From contig NZ_NPKO01000005.1 in NCBI RefSeq assembly GCF_008329605.1, positions 496,001-560,000 on the forward strand: a stretch of 64,000 bases of DNA, written 5' to 3'. The stretch comes from Mycolicibacterium sp. P9-64 (lineage in GTDB: Bacteria > Actinomycetota > Actinomycetes > Mycobacteriales > Mycobacteriaceae). Below the pieces are notes generated by a model. That model was not told where the DNA came from and did not search any database. It worked only from the letters and a program-made list of their open reading frames with translations. The translations under genes and the position numbers were made by a program. Below are positions 51,635-61,071 of the stretch, one piece after another (position 1 is the first letter of the stretch; every line of letters begins with the position of its first letter).

Positions 51635-52213
51635 TCAGCCGGCGCTCTTGCGCTTCTTGCGTTTGATGCCGACGCTGCCCCACAGCGAGAAGCCGCGGAT
51701 GGTGACGTGCGGTGCGCCCGGCGAGCCGAGTTCACCCACGTGATCGAACGCGCCCATCACACCGACCCCGCGGACGTCGACGTTGACCTCCGGCGGCAAC
51801 AGGATGGTCTGCCCGCCGAAGATCGAGTACGAGTGGATCTCCACGTCCGGTGAGGTGAAGTCGGCATAGCGCAGATCGATGACGCCGCCGCCGAACAACG
51901 CCACCGACGTCAGCCGCTTCGGTACGTTCCACCGCCCTCGGCGTTCGAAGCCGCTCATGATCGCCAGCAGCAACGTAGACGGCGCAGGCCGGGCGGGCCC
52001 TGTCCCGTGTGGGGTCGCGGTGCCAGGCAGGTCGGCGCTCAGCCGGGCGAGGTCGCCGTAGGTCTGCGCCGCGTACGCCTTGGCGAGGCGGTCCTCGTAC
52101 TCAGTCATCGGAAGCCGACCCTGTGCGGCCGCATCGGTGAGGAGCTGCGCAACCTGAATGCGGTCGGTGTCGGCAACGCGCATGGATCCATTGCGCGACG
52201 CGGGAGTGCTCAT
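51635..52213 (-). CDS. DUF1707 protein with cell-wall-stress-like C-terminal domain (Rv0966c homologue)
   Basis: 192 residues from MSTPASRNGSMRVADTDRIQ. The N-terminal DUF1707 SHOCT-like domain reads QVAQLLTDAAAQGRLPMTEY then EDRLAKAYAAQTYGDL. The C-terminal beta-rich part (SVALFGGGVIDLRYADFT, IHSYSIFGGQTILLPPEV) resembles the LiaF/DUF2154-type domain, ending in a basic KRKKRKSAG tail. It is likely peripheral to the membrane and linked to envelope stress. The start at 52213 is by family; no clear ribosome site is seen. Confidence 0.87.
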   Translation of the reverse strand: MSTPASRNGSMRVADTDRIQVAQLLTDAAAQGRLPMTEYEDRLAKAYAAQTYGDLARLSADLPGTATPHGTGPARPAPSTLLLAIMSGFERRGRWNVPKRLTSVALFGGGVIDLRYADFTSPDVEIHSYSIFGGQTILLPPEVNVDVRGVGVMGAFDHVGELGSPGAPHVTIRGFSLWGSVGIKRKKRKSAG

Positions 52214-52277
52214 TGGAGATGAGCCTACGACTATCGGTGAGGCGCGCAAGGTTGTTGCCCAAACTGTGGCCGAGCGG

Positions 52278-53066
52278 TCAGGATTGTGTCCAGGTGGGTG
52301 GTCGCTTCTGCAAGAAGGCGAGCATTCCCTCGCGCGCCTCGTCCGAGACGAAGAGGGCGGCGGACTGCTTGGCCAACTTTTCGGCGTGACGATCGAAGTC
52401 CTTGAGGATCGACGCCGTGGTGAGCGCCTTCGACGCGGCCAGGCCCTGAGGCGAGGCCTTGGCGATGTTTGCTATCAGCGCCTCCACGGCTGCGGTCATG
52501 CTCTCCGCAGAATCCGCGGCCTGTGTGACCAATCCGATGGACGCGGCCTGGTGTGAATCGAACTTCTCACCCGTGACGAAGTACCTGCCCGCCGCGCGCG
52601 GGGTCATCTTCGGCAGCAGGGTCAACGAAATGATCGACGGCGCAACGCCGATGCGCGCCTCGGTGAGTGCGAACGTGCTCGCCGGCCCGGCGACGACCAT
52701 GTCGCACGCGCCGATCAGCCCGAGCCCGCCTGCCCGCACGTGACCGTCCACGGCCGCAATCACGGGGATGGGCAGTTCCAGGATCGCGCGCAGCAGATGG
52801 GTCATCTCGTGAGCCCGGTGGACGGCGACGTCGGCAGGATCAGCAGGCTCGCCGGAGGTGGCCTGCGAGAGGTCGGCACCCGCGCAGAACGTCGAACCGG
52901 TGTGCGTCAGCACGACGGCACGCACCCCCGACTCCTCGGCGGCGTCGCTCAGCCCCTGCTGGAGTTGATGCACCAGCGCGGTCGACAGCGCGTTCTTGTT
53001 GTGCGGTGAGTCCAGCACGATGCGCGCGGCGGCGCCCTGGACGTTGTAGTGGACCAGGGCGGGCAT
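52278..53066 (-). CDS. echA7: Enoyl-CoA hydratase (EchA7 homologue)
   Basis: 262 residues of the crotonase fold. The oxyanion-hole segments are HTGSTFCAGADLS and DGHVRAGGLGLIGACDMVVA, and the catalytic region is LTEARIGVAP. The Glu at the usual first catalytic site reads HVRAGG, so the chemistry may differ from water addition; a lyase or isomerase is possible. The ATG overlaps the fadE12 stop (TGATG), so it is the last gene of the coupled operon that begins with the AtuA-like gene. Confidence 0.92.
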   Translation of the reverse strand: MPALVHYNVQGAAARIVLDSPHNKNALSTALVHQLQQGLSDAAEESGVRAVVLTHTGSTFCAGADLSQATSGEPADPADVAVHRAHEMTHLLRAILELPIPVIAAVDGHVRAGGLGLIGACDMVVAGPASTFALTEARIGVAPSIISLTLLPKMTPRAAGRYFVTGEKFDSHQAASIGLVTQAADSAESMTAAVEALIANIAKASPQGLAASKALTTASILKDFDRHAEKLAKQSAALFVSDEAREGMLAFLQKRPPTWTQS

Positions 53067-54223
53067 CAGTAGGACCGGGGCAGACCCAGCGACGTCTGCG
53101 CGACGAAGTTGAGGATCATCTCGCGGCTCACGGGGGCGATCCGAGCCAACCGCGACGCGGTGAGCACCGAGGCGATGCCGTACTCCTTGGTCAGGCCGTT
53201 GCCGCCGAGGCTCTGCACGGCCTGATCGACGGCGCGGACCGATGCCTCACCCGCGGCGTACTTCGCCATGTTCGCCGCCTCAGCCGCTCCGCCGTCGTCG
53301 CCGAGGTCGTAGAGCGTTGCAGCCTTCTGCATCATCAGTTTGGCCAGTTCGATCTCGATGTGGTTCTGCGCCAACGGGTGTGAGATGCCCTGGTGTGCAC
53401 CGATCGGTGTCTTCCACACCTGCCGGGTCTTGACGTACTGGGTGGCCTTGTTCAGCGCGAAGCGGCCCATGCCGACCGCGCTGGCCGCGCCCATGATGCG
53501 CTCGGGGTTCAGACCCGCGAAGAGCTGTGCGATGGCTGCGTCCTCGGAGCCGACCAGCGCGTCGGCGGGCAGCCGGACATCGTCGAGGAACAGCTGGAAC
53601 TGGTTCTCGGGGCTGACGATCTCCATGTCGATCTTGGTCCACGTCAAGCCGGGCGTGTCGGTCGGCACCACGAACAACGCCGGCTTCAGGTTGCCGGTCT
53701 TGTGATCCTCGGTACGGCCGACGACCAGGATCGCCTGCGCCTGGTCGACCCCGGAGATGTAGACCTTCTGGCCGTTGAGGACCCAGTCACTACCGTCCCG
53801 GCGCGCGGTGGTCGTAATGCGGTGGCTGTTGGAGCCGGCGTCGGGTTCGGTGATGGCGAAGGCCATCGTGATGCTGCCGTCGGCAATGCCGGGGATCCAG
53901 CGCTTCTTCTGCTCCTCGGTGCCGAACTTGCTGATGATGGTGCCGTTGATGGCGGGGGAGACCACCATCAGCAGCAGTGCGCAGCCGTTGGCCGACATCT
54001 CCTCCATGACCAGGGACAGCTCGTACATGCCTGCGCCACCACCGCCGTACTCCTCGGGCAGGTTGACCCCGATGAAGCCCAGCTTGCCTGCCTCACTCCA
54101 CAATTCGGTGGTGTGCGCGCCCGCTCGGGCCTTCTCCAGGTAGTACTTCTCGCCGTAGTTGGCGGCGAATTGCGATACGGCCTTGCGCAGTTCCTTCTGT
54201 TCATCGGTCTCGATGAAGCTCAT
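53066..54223 (-). CDS. fadE12: Acyl-CoA dehydrogenase (FadE12 homologue)
   Basis: 385 residues of standard acyl-CoA dehydrogenase fold. The FAD-binding stretch is TMAFAITEPDAGSNSHRITT, followed by WVLNGQKVYISG. The C-terminal flavin contact is AVQSLGGNGLTKEYGIASVL; the catalytic Glu is usually near that segment in this subgroup. It introduces a 2,3-double bond in an acyl-CoA. The ATG at 54223 overlaps the accA2 stop by ATGA. It acts with the carboxylase and a second dehydrogenase in the same operon, as in branched-chain or terpenoid acid breakdown. Confidence 0.94.
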   Translation of the reverse strand: MSFIETDEQKELRKAVSQFAANYGEKYYLEKARAGAHTTELWSEAGKLGFIGVNLPEEYGGGGAGMYELSLVMEEMSANGCALLLMVVSPAINGTIISKFGTEEQKKRWIPGIADGSITMAFAITEPDAGSNSHRITTTARRDGSDWVLNGQKVYISGVDQAQAILVVGRTEDHKTGNLKPALFVVPTDTPGLTWTKIDMEIVSPENQFQLFLDDVRLPADALVGSEDAAIAQLFAGLNPERIMGAASAVGMGRFALNKATQYVKTRQVWKTPIGAHQGISHPLAQNHIEIELAKLMMQKAATLYDLGDDGGAAEAANMAKYAAGEASVRAVDQAVQSLGGNGLTKEYGIASVLTASRLARIAPVSREMILNFVAQTSLGLPRSY

Positions 54224-56262
54224 GAGTCTTCCTTCTGCTCGGGGTCATCTACACGGGCGAGTACGGCGCCGACGTCCACCTGCTGGCCTGCCGTGACGTT
54301 CAGTTCGGCGAGCACGCCATCGCCAGGGGCGTTGATGGTGTGCTCCATCTTCATGGCCTCCAGCCAGATCAGCGGCTGGCCTGCGGTCACCTGATCGCCG
54401 ACGGCCGCACCGATCCGGATTACCGACCCCGGCATCGGGGCCAGCAACGAGCCTCGTGCGACGGCGGCATCCGGGTCGGGAAAGCGGGGCAGGGCGACGA
54501 GCCGGACCGGTCCCAATGGGCCGTCGACGAAGACGTCCGCGCCGTAGCGCGCGACGTCGAACGGTCGCTCGACGCCATTCGTTGCCCCCGTTCCTTCGCT
54601 CGCCTCGAAGGTGCACAGCACCACCCGATCGGGTGTCGCCGAGACCACCGTCACGTCGTCGAAGTCCGGAAGCTCCACCCGGCCGCGGACGAAGCGGTAC
54701 CGGATCTCGTACTCGTCGTTGACTCCCTCCGTCGCTTCGCTCGCCCCAGCGCCATCGACGAAGCGCTTGATCTGGTAGCCGGACGACATGTTGCGCCACC
54801 CGCTGGGTATCTCGGCGAAAGCCGTTGCGGTCACGCGGTTTCCGGCAGCCTCGGCAAGGGCGGCGGCCAGCGCGGAGAGCTTCACCGCCGACGAGTCCGC
54901 CAGGGGCTTCGCCAGCCTGGCCAGGTCGTGGGTGTCGAAGAACGCCGTGTCGGTGGCACCGTCGAGGAACGCGCGGTGGCGCAGCACGCTGACGAGCAGA
55001 TCACGGTTGGTCCGAATGCCGTGCACGCGCGTCCTGGCAAGGGCATCCGCGAGGATGCCCGCCGCCTGCCGCCGCGTCGGGGCATGGGAGATCACCTTGG
55101 CCAGCATCGGGTCGTAGAACACCGATACGGACGAGCCGTCGACGATTCCCGAGTCGACGCGGACACCGGTGCGGTCGAGCGTGCCGAACTCGGTGCGGAT
55201 CCCTGGCACGTCGAATCGGTGGATCGGGCCGGCTTGCGGCTGCCAGTTCTTGGCGGGGTCCTCGGCGTAGAGCCGAGCCTCGATCGAATGACCGCGGGCG
55301 GCAGGCGGTTCGGCAGGCAACCGGCCGCCCTGTGCGACGTCGAGTTGCAGCTCGACCAGATCGAGGCCGGTGGTCTCCTCGGTCACCGGATGCTCCACCT
55401 GAAGCCGGGTGTTCATCTCGAGAAAATAGAAGGACCCTGCCTCTGGACCATCTGGGGCGGCCATGAACTCGACGGTGCCCGCGCCCGTGTAGCCGATCGC
55501 CTCCGCCGCCAGTCGAGCCGCGTCGAAGAGCTTGGCGCGCATGCCAGGTATGCGTTCGACGAGCGGCGACGGTGCCTCTTCGATGATCTTCTGATGGCGA
55601 CGCTGAATCGAGCATTCGCGTTCACCGACCGCCCAGACCGTGCCGTGCGCGTCGGCCATGACCTGGACCTCGACGTGATGGCCGGTGGCCAGGTATCGCT
55701 CGCAGAAGACTGTCGGATCGCCGAACGCCGACTGCGCCTCGCGCTGGGCGGCCTCGACCTGTCCTGGTAGCTCGGCCAGGTCGCGAACGACACGCATGCC
55801 TCGGCCGCCCCCGCCTGCCGAGGCCTTGATCAGCACCGGCAGTTGTGCCGCGGTGACGGTCGCGGGGTCGAGCTCGTCGAGGACCGGCACCCCGGCGGCG
55901 GCCATCATCTTCTTGGCCTCGATCTTGGAGCCCATTGCCTGAACGGCCGCAACCGGCGGTCCGATCCAGGTCAACCCGGCCTGCTCCACGGCAGCCGCGA
56001 ATTCCGCGTTCTCCGACAGGAATCCGTAGCCGGGGTGGATCGCGTCCGCGCCCGAGTTCAGGGCCGCGGCGAGCAGCTGATCCACGTCGAGGTAGCCGTT
56101 GTTGCCGTTGAGCCGAACGCGGACGTCGGCTTCGGTGACGTGGGGGCTGGCGGCGTCGGGCTCGGTGTAGACGGCCACGGTGCCCAGCCCGAGGCGGCGG
56201 CAGCTGGCGAACACCCGGCGGGCGATCTCGCCGCGGTTGGCGACCAGAACCTGCACTATCAC
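54220..56262 (-). CDS. accA2: Acyl-CoA carboxylase alpha subunit (biotin carboxylase plus BCCP)
   Basis: 680 residues. Biotin carboxylase: VLVANRGEIARRVFASCRRL at the start, the ATP-grasp loop KASAGGGGRGMR, CSIQRRHQK, EMNTRLQVEHPVTE, and the C-terminal domain. The extreme C-terminus is a biotinyl domain with EAMKMEH (biotin on the Lys). The GTG at 56262 has AAAGG upstream; a second GTG lies two codons later. It pairs with AccD2 encoded 76 bases upstream. Substrate by order: an enoyl-CoA such as methylcrotonyl or geranyl type; in M. tuberculosis this is unresolved. Confidence 0.94.
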   Translation of the reverse strand: MIVQVLVANRGEIARRVFASCRRLGLGTVAVYTEPDAASPHVTEADVRVRLNGNNGYLDVDQLLAAALNSGADAIHPGYGFLSENAEFAAAVEQAGLTWIGPPVAAVQAMGSKIEAKKMMAAAGVPVLDELDPATVTAAQLPVLIKASAGGGGRGMRVVRDLAELPGQVEAAQREAQSAFGDPTVFCERYLATGHHVEVQVMADAHGTVWAVGERECSIQRRHQKIIEEAPSPLVERIPGMRAKLFDAARLAAEAIGYTGAGTVEFMAAPDGPEAGSFYFLEMNTRLQVEHPVTEETTGLDLVELQLDVAQGGRLPAEPPAARGHSIEARLYAEDPAKNWQPQAGPIHRFDVPGIRTEFGTLDRTGVRVDSGIVDGSSVSVFYDPMLAKVISHAPTRRQAAGILADALARTRVHGIRTNRDLLVSVLRHRAFLDGATDTAFFDTHDLARLAKPLADSSAVKLSALAAALAEAAGNRVTATAFAEIPSGWRNMSSGYQIKRFVDGAGASEATEGVNDEYEIRYRFVRGRVELPDFDDVTVVSATPDRVVLCTFEASEGTGATNGVERPFDVARYGADVFVDGPLGPVRLVALPRFPDPDAAVARGSLLAPMPGSVIRIGAAVGDQVTAGQPLIWLEAMKMEHTINAPGDGVLAELNVTAGQQVDVGAVLARVDDPEQKEDS

Positions 56263-56279
56263 TTGGTCGCCTTTCTCGC

Positions 56280-56328
56280 GATTTCGGCGCGATTTGTCAC
56301 GCTCACCGATACAAGACACGCCGAAATC
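56280..56328. repeat. Inverted GATTTCGGCG repeat between accD2 and accA2
   Basis: GATTTCGGCG (56280-56289) and CGCCGAAATC (56319-56328) are perfect 10-base inverted arms separated by 29 bases. The same 10-mer occurs at 60900-60909, upstream of the first gene of this operon. It may be a regulator site, an mRNA hairpin setting the subunit ratio, or a dispersed intergenic repeat. Confidence 0.5.
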
Positions 56329-56338
56329 ACTGGAGGCC

Positions 56339-57934
56339 TCACATCCGGAAGACGCCGAAGTTCGACGTCCCCTCGATCGGGCCATTGGCTATGGCGGACA
56401 GGCACATTCCCAGCACGGTGCGGGTATCACGGGGATCGATCACACCGTCGTCGTAGAGCCGCCCCGACAAGAACGTGGGCAACGACTCGGCTTCGATCTG
56501 GGCCTCGACGGCTGCACGAAGGGCGGCGTCGGCGTCCTCGTCGACCTGCTGCCCGCGGGCCTCTGCGGCTGCCCGGCTCACGATGGACAGCACCCCGGCC
56601 AGTTGGGTCCCGCCCATCACTGCGGACTTGGCGCTCGGCCAGGCGAACAGGAAGCGGGGGTCGTAGGCGCGTCCGCACATGCCGTAGTGCCCGGCGCCGT
56701 ACGACGCGCCGATCAGCAGCGAGATGTGGGGCACGGTCGAGTTCGACACGGCGTTGATCATCATCGAGCCGTGCTTGATCATCCCGCCCTCCTCGTACTT
56801 GCGCCCGACCATGTAGCCGGTCGTGTTGTGCAGGAACAGGAGTGGCGTATCGGACCGATTGGCCAGCTGGATGAACTGTGTGGCCTTCTGTGATTCCTCG
56901 CTGAACAGCACCCCGCGGTGATTGGCGAGGATGCCGATCGGATAACCGTGCAGTGTCGCCCATCCGGTCACCAGCGAGCTGCCGTACAGCGGTTTGAACT
57001 CGTCGAACTCCGATCCGTCGACGATGCGGGCGATGACGTCGCGCGGGTCGAACGGAATGCGCAGATCGGCAGGCACGATGCCGATCAGTTCCTCGGGGTC
57101 GAACAGCGGCGCGGTCACCGGTCCTGGTGTCGGGCCCTGCTTGCGCCAGTTCAGCCGCGCGACGATCCGTCGACCGATGCGCAGCGCGTCCAACTCGTCG
57201 ACGGCGAAGTAGTCGGCCAGACCCGAGGTGCGGGCGTGCATCTCGGCACCGCCGAGCGATTCGTCGTCGGACTCCTCGCCGGTGGCCATCTTCACGAGCG
57301 GTGGGCCTGCGAGGAACACCTTCGAGCGTTCCTTGATCATCACCACGTGGTCGGACATGCCGGGGATGTAGGCCCCGCCCGCAGTGGAGTTGCCGAAGAC
57401 CAGGGCGATCGTGGGAATGCCTGCGGCCGACAGCCGGGTGAGGTCCCGGAACATCTGCCCGCCGGGGATGAAGATCTCCTTCTGGGTGGGCAGGTCGGCT
57501 CCGCCCGACTCGACCAGCGAGACCACCGGCAGCCGGTTCTCGCGCGCGATCTGGTTGGCGCGCAGGATCTTCTTCAGCGTCCACGGATTGCTGGTGCCGC
57601 CCTTGACGGTCGGGTCATTGGAGACGACCAGGCACTCGACGCCCTCGATCACCCCGATGCCCGCGACCACGCTCGCGCCGACGGTGAAGTCGGTGCCCCA
57701 TGCGGCCAGCGGGCTCAGTTCGAGGAACGGCGAGTCGGGGTCGAGCAGCAATTCGATGCGCTCGCGGGCGGTGAACTTGCCGCGCGAGTGGTGCCGTTCG
57801 ACGTACTTGGTGCCGCCGCCCGCCAGCGCCTTGGCGTGTTCGGACTCGAGCTCGGAGAGCTTGGCGGACATCGCTTCCGCGGCGTCGGCGTAGCCGGCCG
57901 ACCGAACGTCGACGGCGGACTTCAACGCCGTCAT
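56339..57934 (-). CDS. accD2: Acyl-CoA carboxylase beta subunit (carboxyltransferase)
   Basis: 531 residues of the carboxyl-transferase fold. The N-half has RHHSRGKFTARERIELLLDP, GIGVIEGVECLVVSNDPTVK and NSTAGGAYIPGMSDHV. The C-half has NTTGYMVGRKYEEGGMIKHG and IGASYGAGHYGMCGRAYDPR. These resemble the 3-methylcrotonyl/geranyl-CoA carboxylase beta chains more than propionyl-CoA ones. The ATG at 57934 overlaps the fadE13 stop (ATGA). It transfers CO2 from the biotin of AccA2 to the acyl-CoA. Confidence 0.94.
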   Translation of the reverse strand: MTALKSAVDVRSAGYADAAEAMSAKLSELESEHAKALAGGGTKYVERHHSRGKFTARERIELLLDPDSPFLELSPLAAWGTDFTVGASVVAGIGVIEGVECLVVSNDPTVKGGTSNPWTLKKILRANQIARENRLPVVSLVESGGADLPTQKEIFIPGGQMFRDLTRLSAAGIPTIALVFGNSTAGGAYIPGMSDHVVMIKERSKVFLAGPPLVKMATGEESDDESLGGAEMHARTSGLADYFAVDELDALRIGRRIVARLNWRKQGPTPGPVTAPLFDPEELIGIVPADLRIPFDPRDVIARIVDGSEFDEFKPLYGSSLVTGWATLHGYPIGILANHRGVLFSEESQKATQFIQLANRSDTPLLFLHNTTGYMVGRKYEEGGMIKHGSMMINAVSNSTVPHISLLIGASYGAGHYGMCGRAYDPRFLFAWPSAKSAVMGGTQLAGVLSIVSRAAAEARGQQVDEDADAALRAAVEAQIEAESLPTFLSGRLYDDGVIDPRDTRTVLGMCLSAIANGPIEGTSNFGVFRM

Positions 57935-59082
57935 GACTGGTAGCCAAGCGTCTTGGCGGCCAGGCCGGTGAGGATCTCGGTGGTGCCGCCGCCGATGCCG
58001 AGGATGCGCATGTCGCGGTACTGGCGTTCGACCTCGGACTCGGCCATGTACCCCATGCCGCCGAACAACTGCACGGCCGCGTTGGCCACCCACTCGCCTG
58101 ACTCGACGGCGGTGTTCTTGGCGAAGCACACCTCGGTGATGAGGTTGGTGTCGCCCGCGAGTTGCCGCTCCACCAGGTGGCGCGTGTACACCCGCGCAAT
58201 GTCGACCCGCCGCGCCATCTCGGACAAGGTGTTCTGCACCGACTGTCGGGAGATCAGGGGCCTGCCGAACGTCTCCCGATCCCGGCACCACTGCACCGTC
58301 AAGTCCAGGCAGCGTTGCGCGCTCGAATACGCCTGTGCGGCAAGGCCGACCCGTTCGCTGACGAACGCGGCGGCGATCTGCAGGAAGCCACTGTTCTCGA
58401 CGCCGATCAGATTCGCCGCAGGCACCCGCACGTCGGTGTAGGACAACTCGGCGGTGTCCGACGAGCGCCAGCCCATCTTCTCCAGCTTGCGGGTGACCTC
58501 GAAACCCGGCGTGGCCTTGTCGACGACGATCAGCGAGACGCCCCCGGCGCCCGGGCCGCCGGTCCGCGCGGCCGTCACGACGTAGTCGGCCCGCACTCCT
58601 GAGGTGATGTAGGTCTTGGAGCCGTTGAGGATGTAGTCGTCACCGTCGCGTGTTGCCCTGGTGGTGAGGTGACCGACGTCGGAGCCGCCGCCCGGTTCGG
58701 TGATGGCCAGCGAGCCGATGAGCTCGCCACGCAGGGTGGGCCGCACGTAGGTGTCGATGAGCCGTTGGTCGCCGGAGGCGATCATGTGCGGCACCGTGAT
58801 GCCACACGTGAACAGCGACGCGAACACACCACCCGGCGTGCCCGCGTAGTGCATCTCCTCGCAGATGATCACCGCGTCGGCGCCGTCGCCGCCCCCGCCG
58901 CCGACCGCCTCGGGAAGGCTGGCGCCGAGCAGTCCGGCCGCGCCGGCCTTGAGGTGCAGTTCGCGCGGCAGCAGCCCGGTCTTCTCCCACTCGTCGACGT
59001 TGGGCAGGATTTCGCGTTCGGCGAAGGTGTGCACCGTCTTTCGGAGCTCATCGCGTTCCGGGGTGGTCCAGATGCTCGTCAT
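57931..59082 (-). CDS. fadE13: Acyl-CoA dehydrogenase (FadE13 homologue)
   Basis: 383 residues. FAD contact SLAITEPGGGSDVGHLTT, YILNGSKTYITSG, and the C-terminal VQLFGGMGYMAESEVERQYR with RILGIGGGTTEI. The Glu of the catalytic site in citronellyl/isovaleryl-type enzymes lies at a different helix, so the exact class is not read here. Likely supplies the enoyl-CoA that AccA2-AccD2 carboxylates. The ATG at 59082 overlaps the stop of the AtuA-like gene by ATGA, the second gene of the operon. Confidence 0.94.
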   Translation of the reverse strand: MTSIWTTPERDELRKTVHTFAEREILPNVDEWEKTGLLPRELHLKAGAAGLLGASLPEAVGGGGGDGADAVIICEEMHYAGTPGGVFASLFTCGITVPHMIASGDQRLIDTYVRPTLRGELIGSLAITEPGGGSDVGHLTTRATRDGDDYILNGSKTYITSGVRADYVVTAARTGGPGAGGVSLIVVDKATPGFEVTRKLEKMGWRSSDTAELSYTDVRVPAANLIGVENSGFLQIAAAFVSERVGLAAQAYSSAQRCLDLTVQWCRDRETFGRPLISRQSVQNTLSEMARRVDIARVYTRHLVERQLAGDTNLITEVCFAKNTAVESGEWVANAAVQLFGGMGYMAESEVERQYRDMRILGIGGGTTEILTGLAAKTLGYQS

Positions 59083-60806
59083 GAGTTCTCCTCTGGGATG
59101 GCTTGAATCATCTCGACTGGCATGTCGATGTGCCGGGACCTCAGCCATTCGCCGATGCCCTTGGCCTGCGGGTCGAAGCGCGCCTGGTGGGCCACACCCT
59201 TGCCAAGGATGCCCTCGATGACGAAGTTCACCGCGCGCAGGTTGGGCAGCACGTGGCGGGTGACCGCCAGGTCGGCCGTCTCGGGAAGCAACTCGCGCAG
59301 TTTCTCGACGGTCAACGTGTGTGCCAGCCAGCGCCACTGCTCGTCGGTGCGCACCCATACCCCGACGTTGGCGTTGCCGCCCTTGTCGCCGCTGCGGGCG
59401 CCGGCGACGAAACCCAAAGGCGCGCGCCGGGTCTCGCCGAACGGTATCGGCTCTGGCAATGCGAATGGCCCGACCGGCTCCAGCGCCTTGGTCTCCGTCG
59501 CTGCGGGGATCTGCGTGCGGGTGCCGTCGGCGTGCACGGCGACGTGCGGTACCTCCGCTGCGGCGACGTAGCCGGGGGTGAAGACGCCGTACACCTGGCC
59601 CTCGCCGGGCGGTGCGGTGGTGGTGAATCCCGGATAGCTAGCCAGCGCCAATTCGACTGCGGCAGAGGAGAAGTGACGGCCGACATTGGCGGGGTCTGGG
59701 TCGCGGACCACGCAGCGCAGCAGTGCGCTGGCCGTTTCCTCGGTGTCTGCGTCGGGATGGTCGGTGCGTGCCAGCGTCCACTCCAACTCCGCAGGCTTGA
59801 CGGTCAGGCTCGCCTCCAGCTGGCGTCGCACAAGATCTGCCTTGGCTTCGATGTCGAGGCCCGTGAGCACGAACGTCATCGCGTTGCGGAAGCCGCCGAT
59901 GGAGTTGAGTGACACCTTGAGCGTCGGGGGAGGCGGCTCACCGCGCACTCCGCTGATGCGGACCCGGTCGGGCCCGTCGTCGCGCAGGGCGAGGCTGTCC
60001 ACCCGCAGTGTGACGTCCGGGTTGGCGTAACGCGCCCCGCCGATCTCATAGAGCAGCTGTGCGGTGACGGTGCCGACGCTGACCAGGCCGCCCGTGCCGG
60101 GATGCTTGGTGATCACCGACGATCCGTCGGCATCGATCTCGGCGATCGGGAAACCTGTGTTGATGAGGTCGGGGACTTCGGTGAAGAAGGCGTAGTTGCC
60201 GCCGCTGGCCTGGACGCCGCACTCGATGACGTGGCCTGCGGCCACGGCTCCCGCCAGCGCGTCGTAGTCCGTGCGGTTCCAGCCGAAGTGGGCCGCGGCA
60301 GGTCCGACGATCACCGAGGCGTCCGTCACCCGGCCCGTCACGACGACGTTGGCGCCCGCGTTCAGGCAGTCGACGATGCCCCACGCGCCGAGGTAGGCGT
60401 TGGCCGACAGCGGCGTTCCGAGGCCCAATTCCGCGGCGCGGCCGATGAGGTCGTCGCCTTCGACGTGGGCGACCTTCGCGTCGAGTCCGAGCCGGTCGGC
60501 CAGTGCCCGCACCGCGGTGGCCAGCCCCGCGGGATTGAGGCCACCGGCGTTGGCGACGATTCGCACGCCCTTGTCGAGCGCGGTGCCGAGGCACTCTTCG
60601 AGCTGGGTCAGGAACGTCTTGGCATAGCCGCGATCGGGCGACTTGGCCCGGTCGCGCGCCAGGATCAGCATGGTCAGTTCGGCGAGATAGTCGCCGGTGA
60701 CGTAGTCGAGTTCGCCGCCGGTGAGCATCTCGCGCATCGCGGAGTGCCGATCGCCGTAGAAGCCCGAGCAGTTGCCGATCCGAACTGGTCCGATTTCTCG
60801 GCTCAC
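59079..60806 (-). CDS. AtuA-like DUF1446 acyclic-terpene-utilisation family protein (Rv0976c homologue)
   Basis: 575 residues. The N-terminal DUF1446 domain has RIGNCSGFYGDRHSAMREML, ANAGGLNPAGLATAVRALAD, ANAYLGAWGIVDCLNAGANV and VVTGRVTDASV. The C-terminal domain (from about residue 470) has FVAGARSGDKGGNANVGVWV. Pseudomonas AtuA is needed for citronellol and geraniol breakdown and sits with a geranyl-CoA carboxylase, the same neighbour type as here. The GTG at 60806 has GGGAGAA upstream; the frame runs to 60854. First gene of a six-gene operon, every junction overlapping or short. Confidence 0.9.
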   Translation of the reverse strand: MSREIGPVRIGNCSGFYGDRHSAMREMLTGGELDYVTGDYLAELTMLILARDRAKSPDRGYAKTFLTQLEECLGTALDKGVRIVANAGGLNPAGLATAVRALADRLGLDAKVAHVEGDDLIGRAAELGLGTPLSANAYLGAWGIVDCLNAGANVVVTGRVTDASVIVGPAAAHFGWNRTDYDALAGAVAAGHVIECGVQASGGNYAFFTEVPDLINTGFPIAEIDADGSSVITKHPGTGGLVSVGTVTAQLLYEIGGARYANPDVTLRVDSLALRDDGPDRVRISGVRGEPPPPTLKVSLNSIGGFRNAMTFVLTGLDIEAKADLVRRQLEASLTVKPAELEWTLARTDHPDADTEETASALLRCVVRDPDPANVGRHFSSAAVELALASYPGFTTTAPPGEGQVYGVFTPGYVAAAEVPHVAVHADGTRTQIPAATETKALEPVGPFALPEPIPFGETRRAPLGFVAGARSGDKGGNANVGVWVRTDEQWRWLAHTLTVEKLRELLPETADLAVTRHVLPNLRAVNFVIEGILGKGVAHQARFDPQAKGIGEWLRSRHIDMPVEMIQAIPEENS

Positions 60807-61071
60807 TCGTTCTCCCAAATCAACTCGTGAATCACGTCGCCCCAAGGCCCCCAACCAACCGGTAGGTTAGTCGCTGTCGCGGGTCCCATGTCAAGGCACG
60901 ATTTCGGCGCGTCGCCCGGTATGGGAGGCGGGTAAGGCGCCAAAGTCTGATCCCAGAAACGGTCGCTTTTGGAGGCTACGCAGCTCACCGGTTATCCTGA
61001 GGGGCAATTGCCGACGCCCGAAGTGTGCGCGGCTACCAGATTTTGATCCCGTTGGAAGAGGAGAGCCGATC

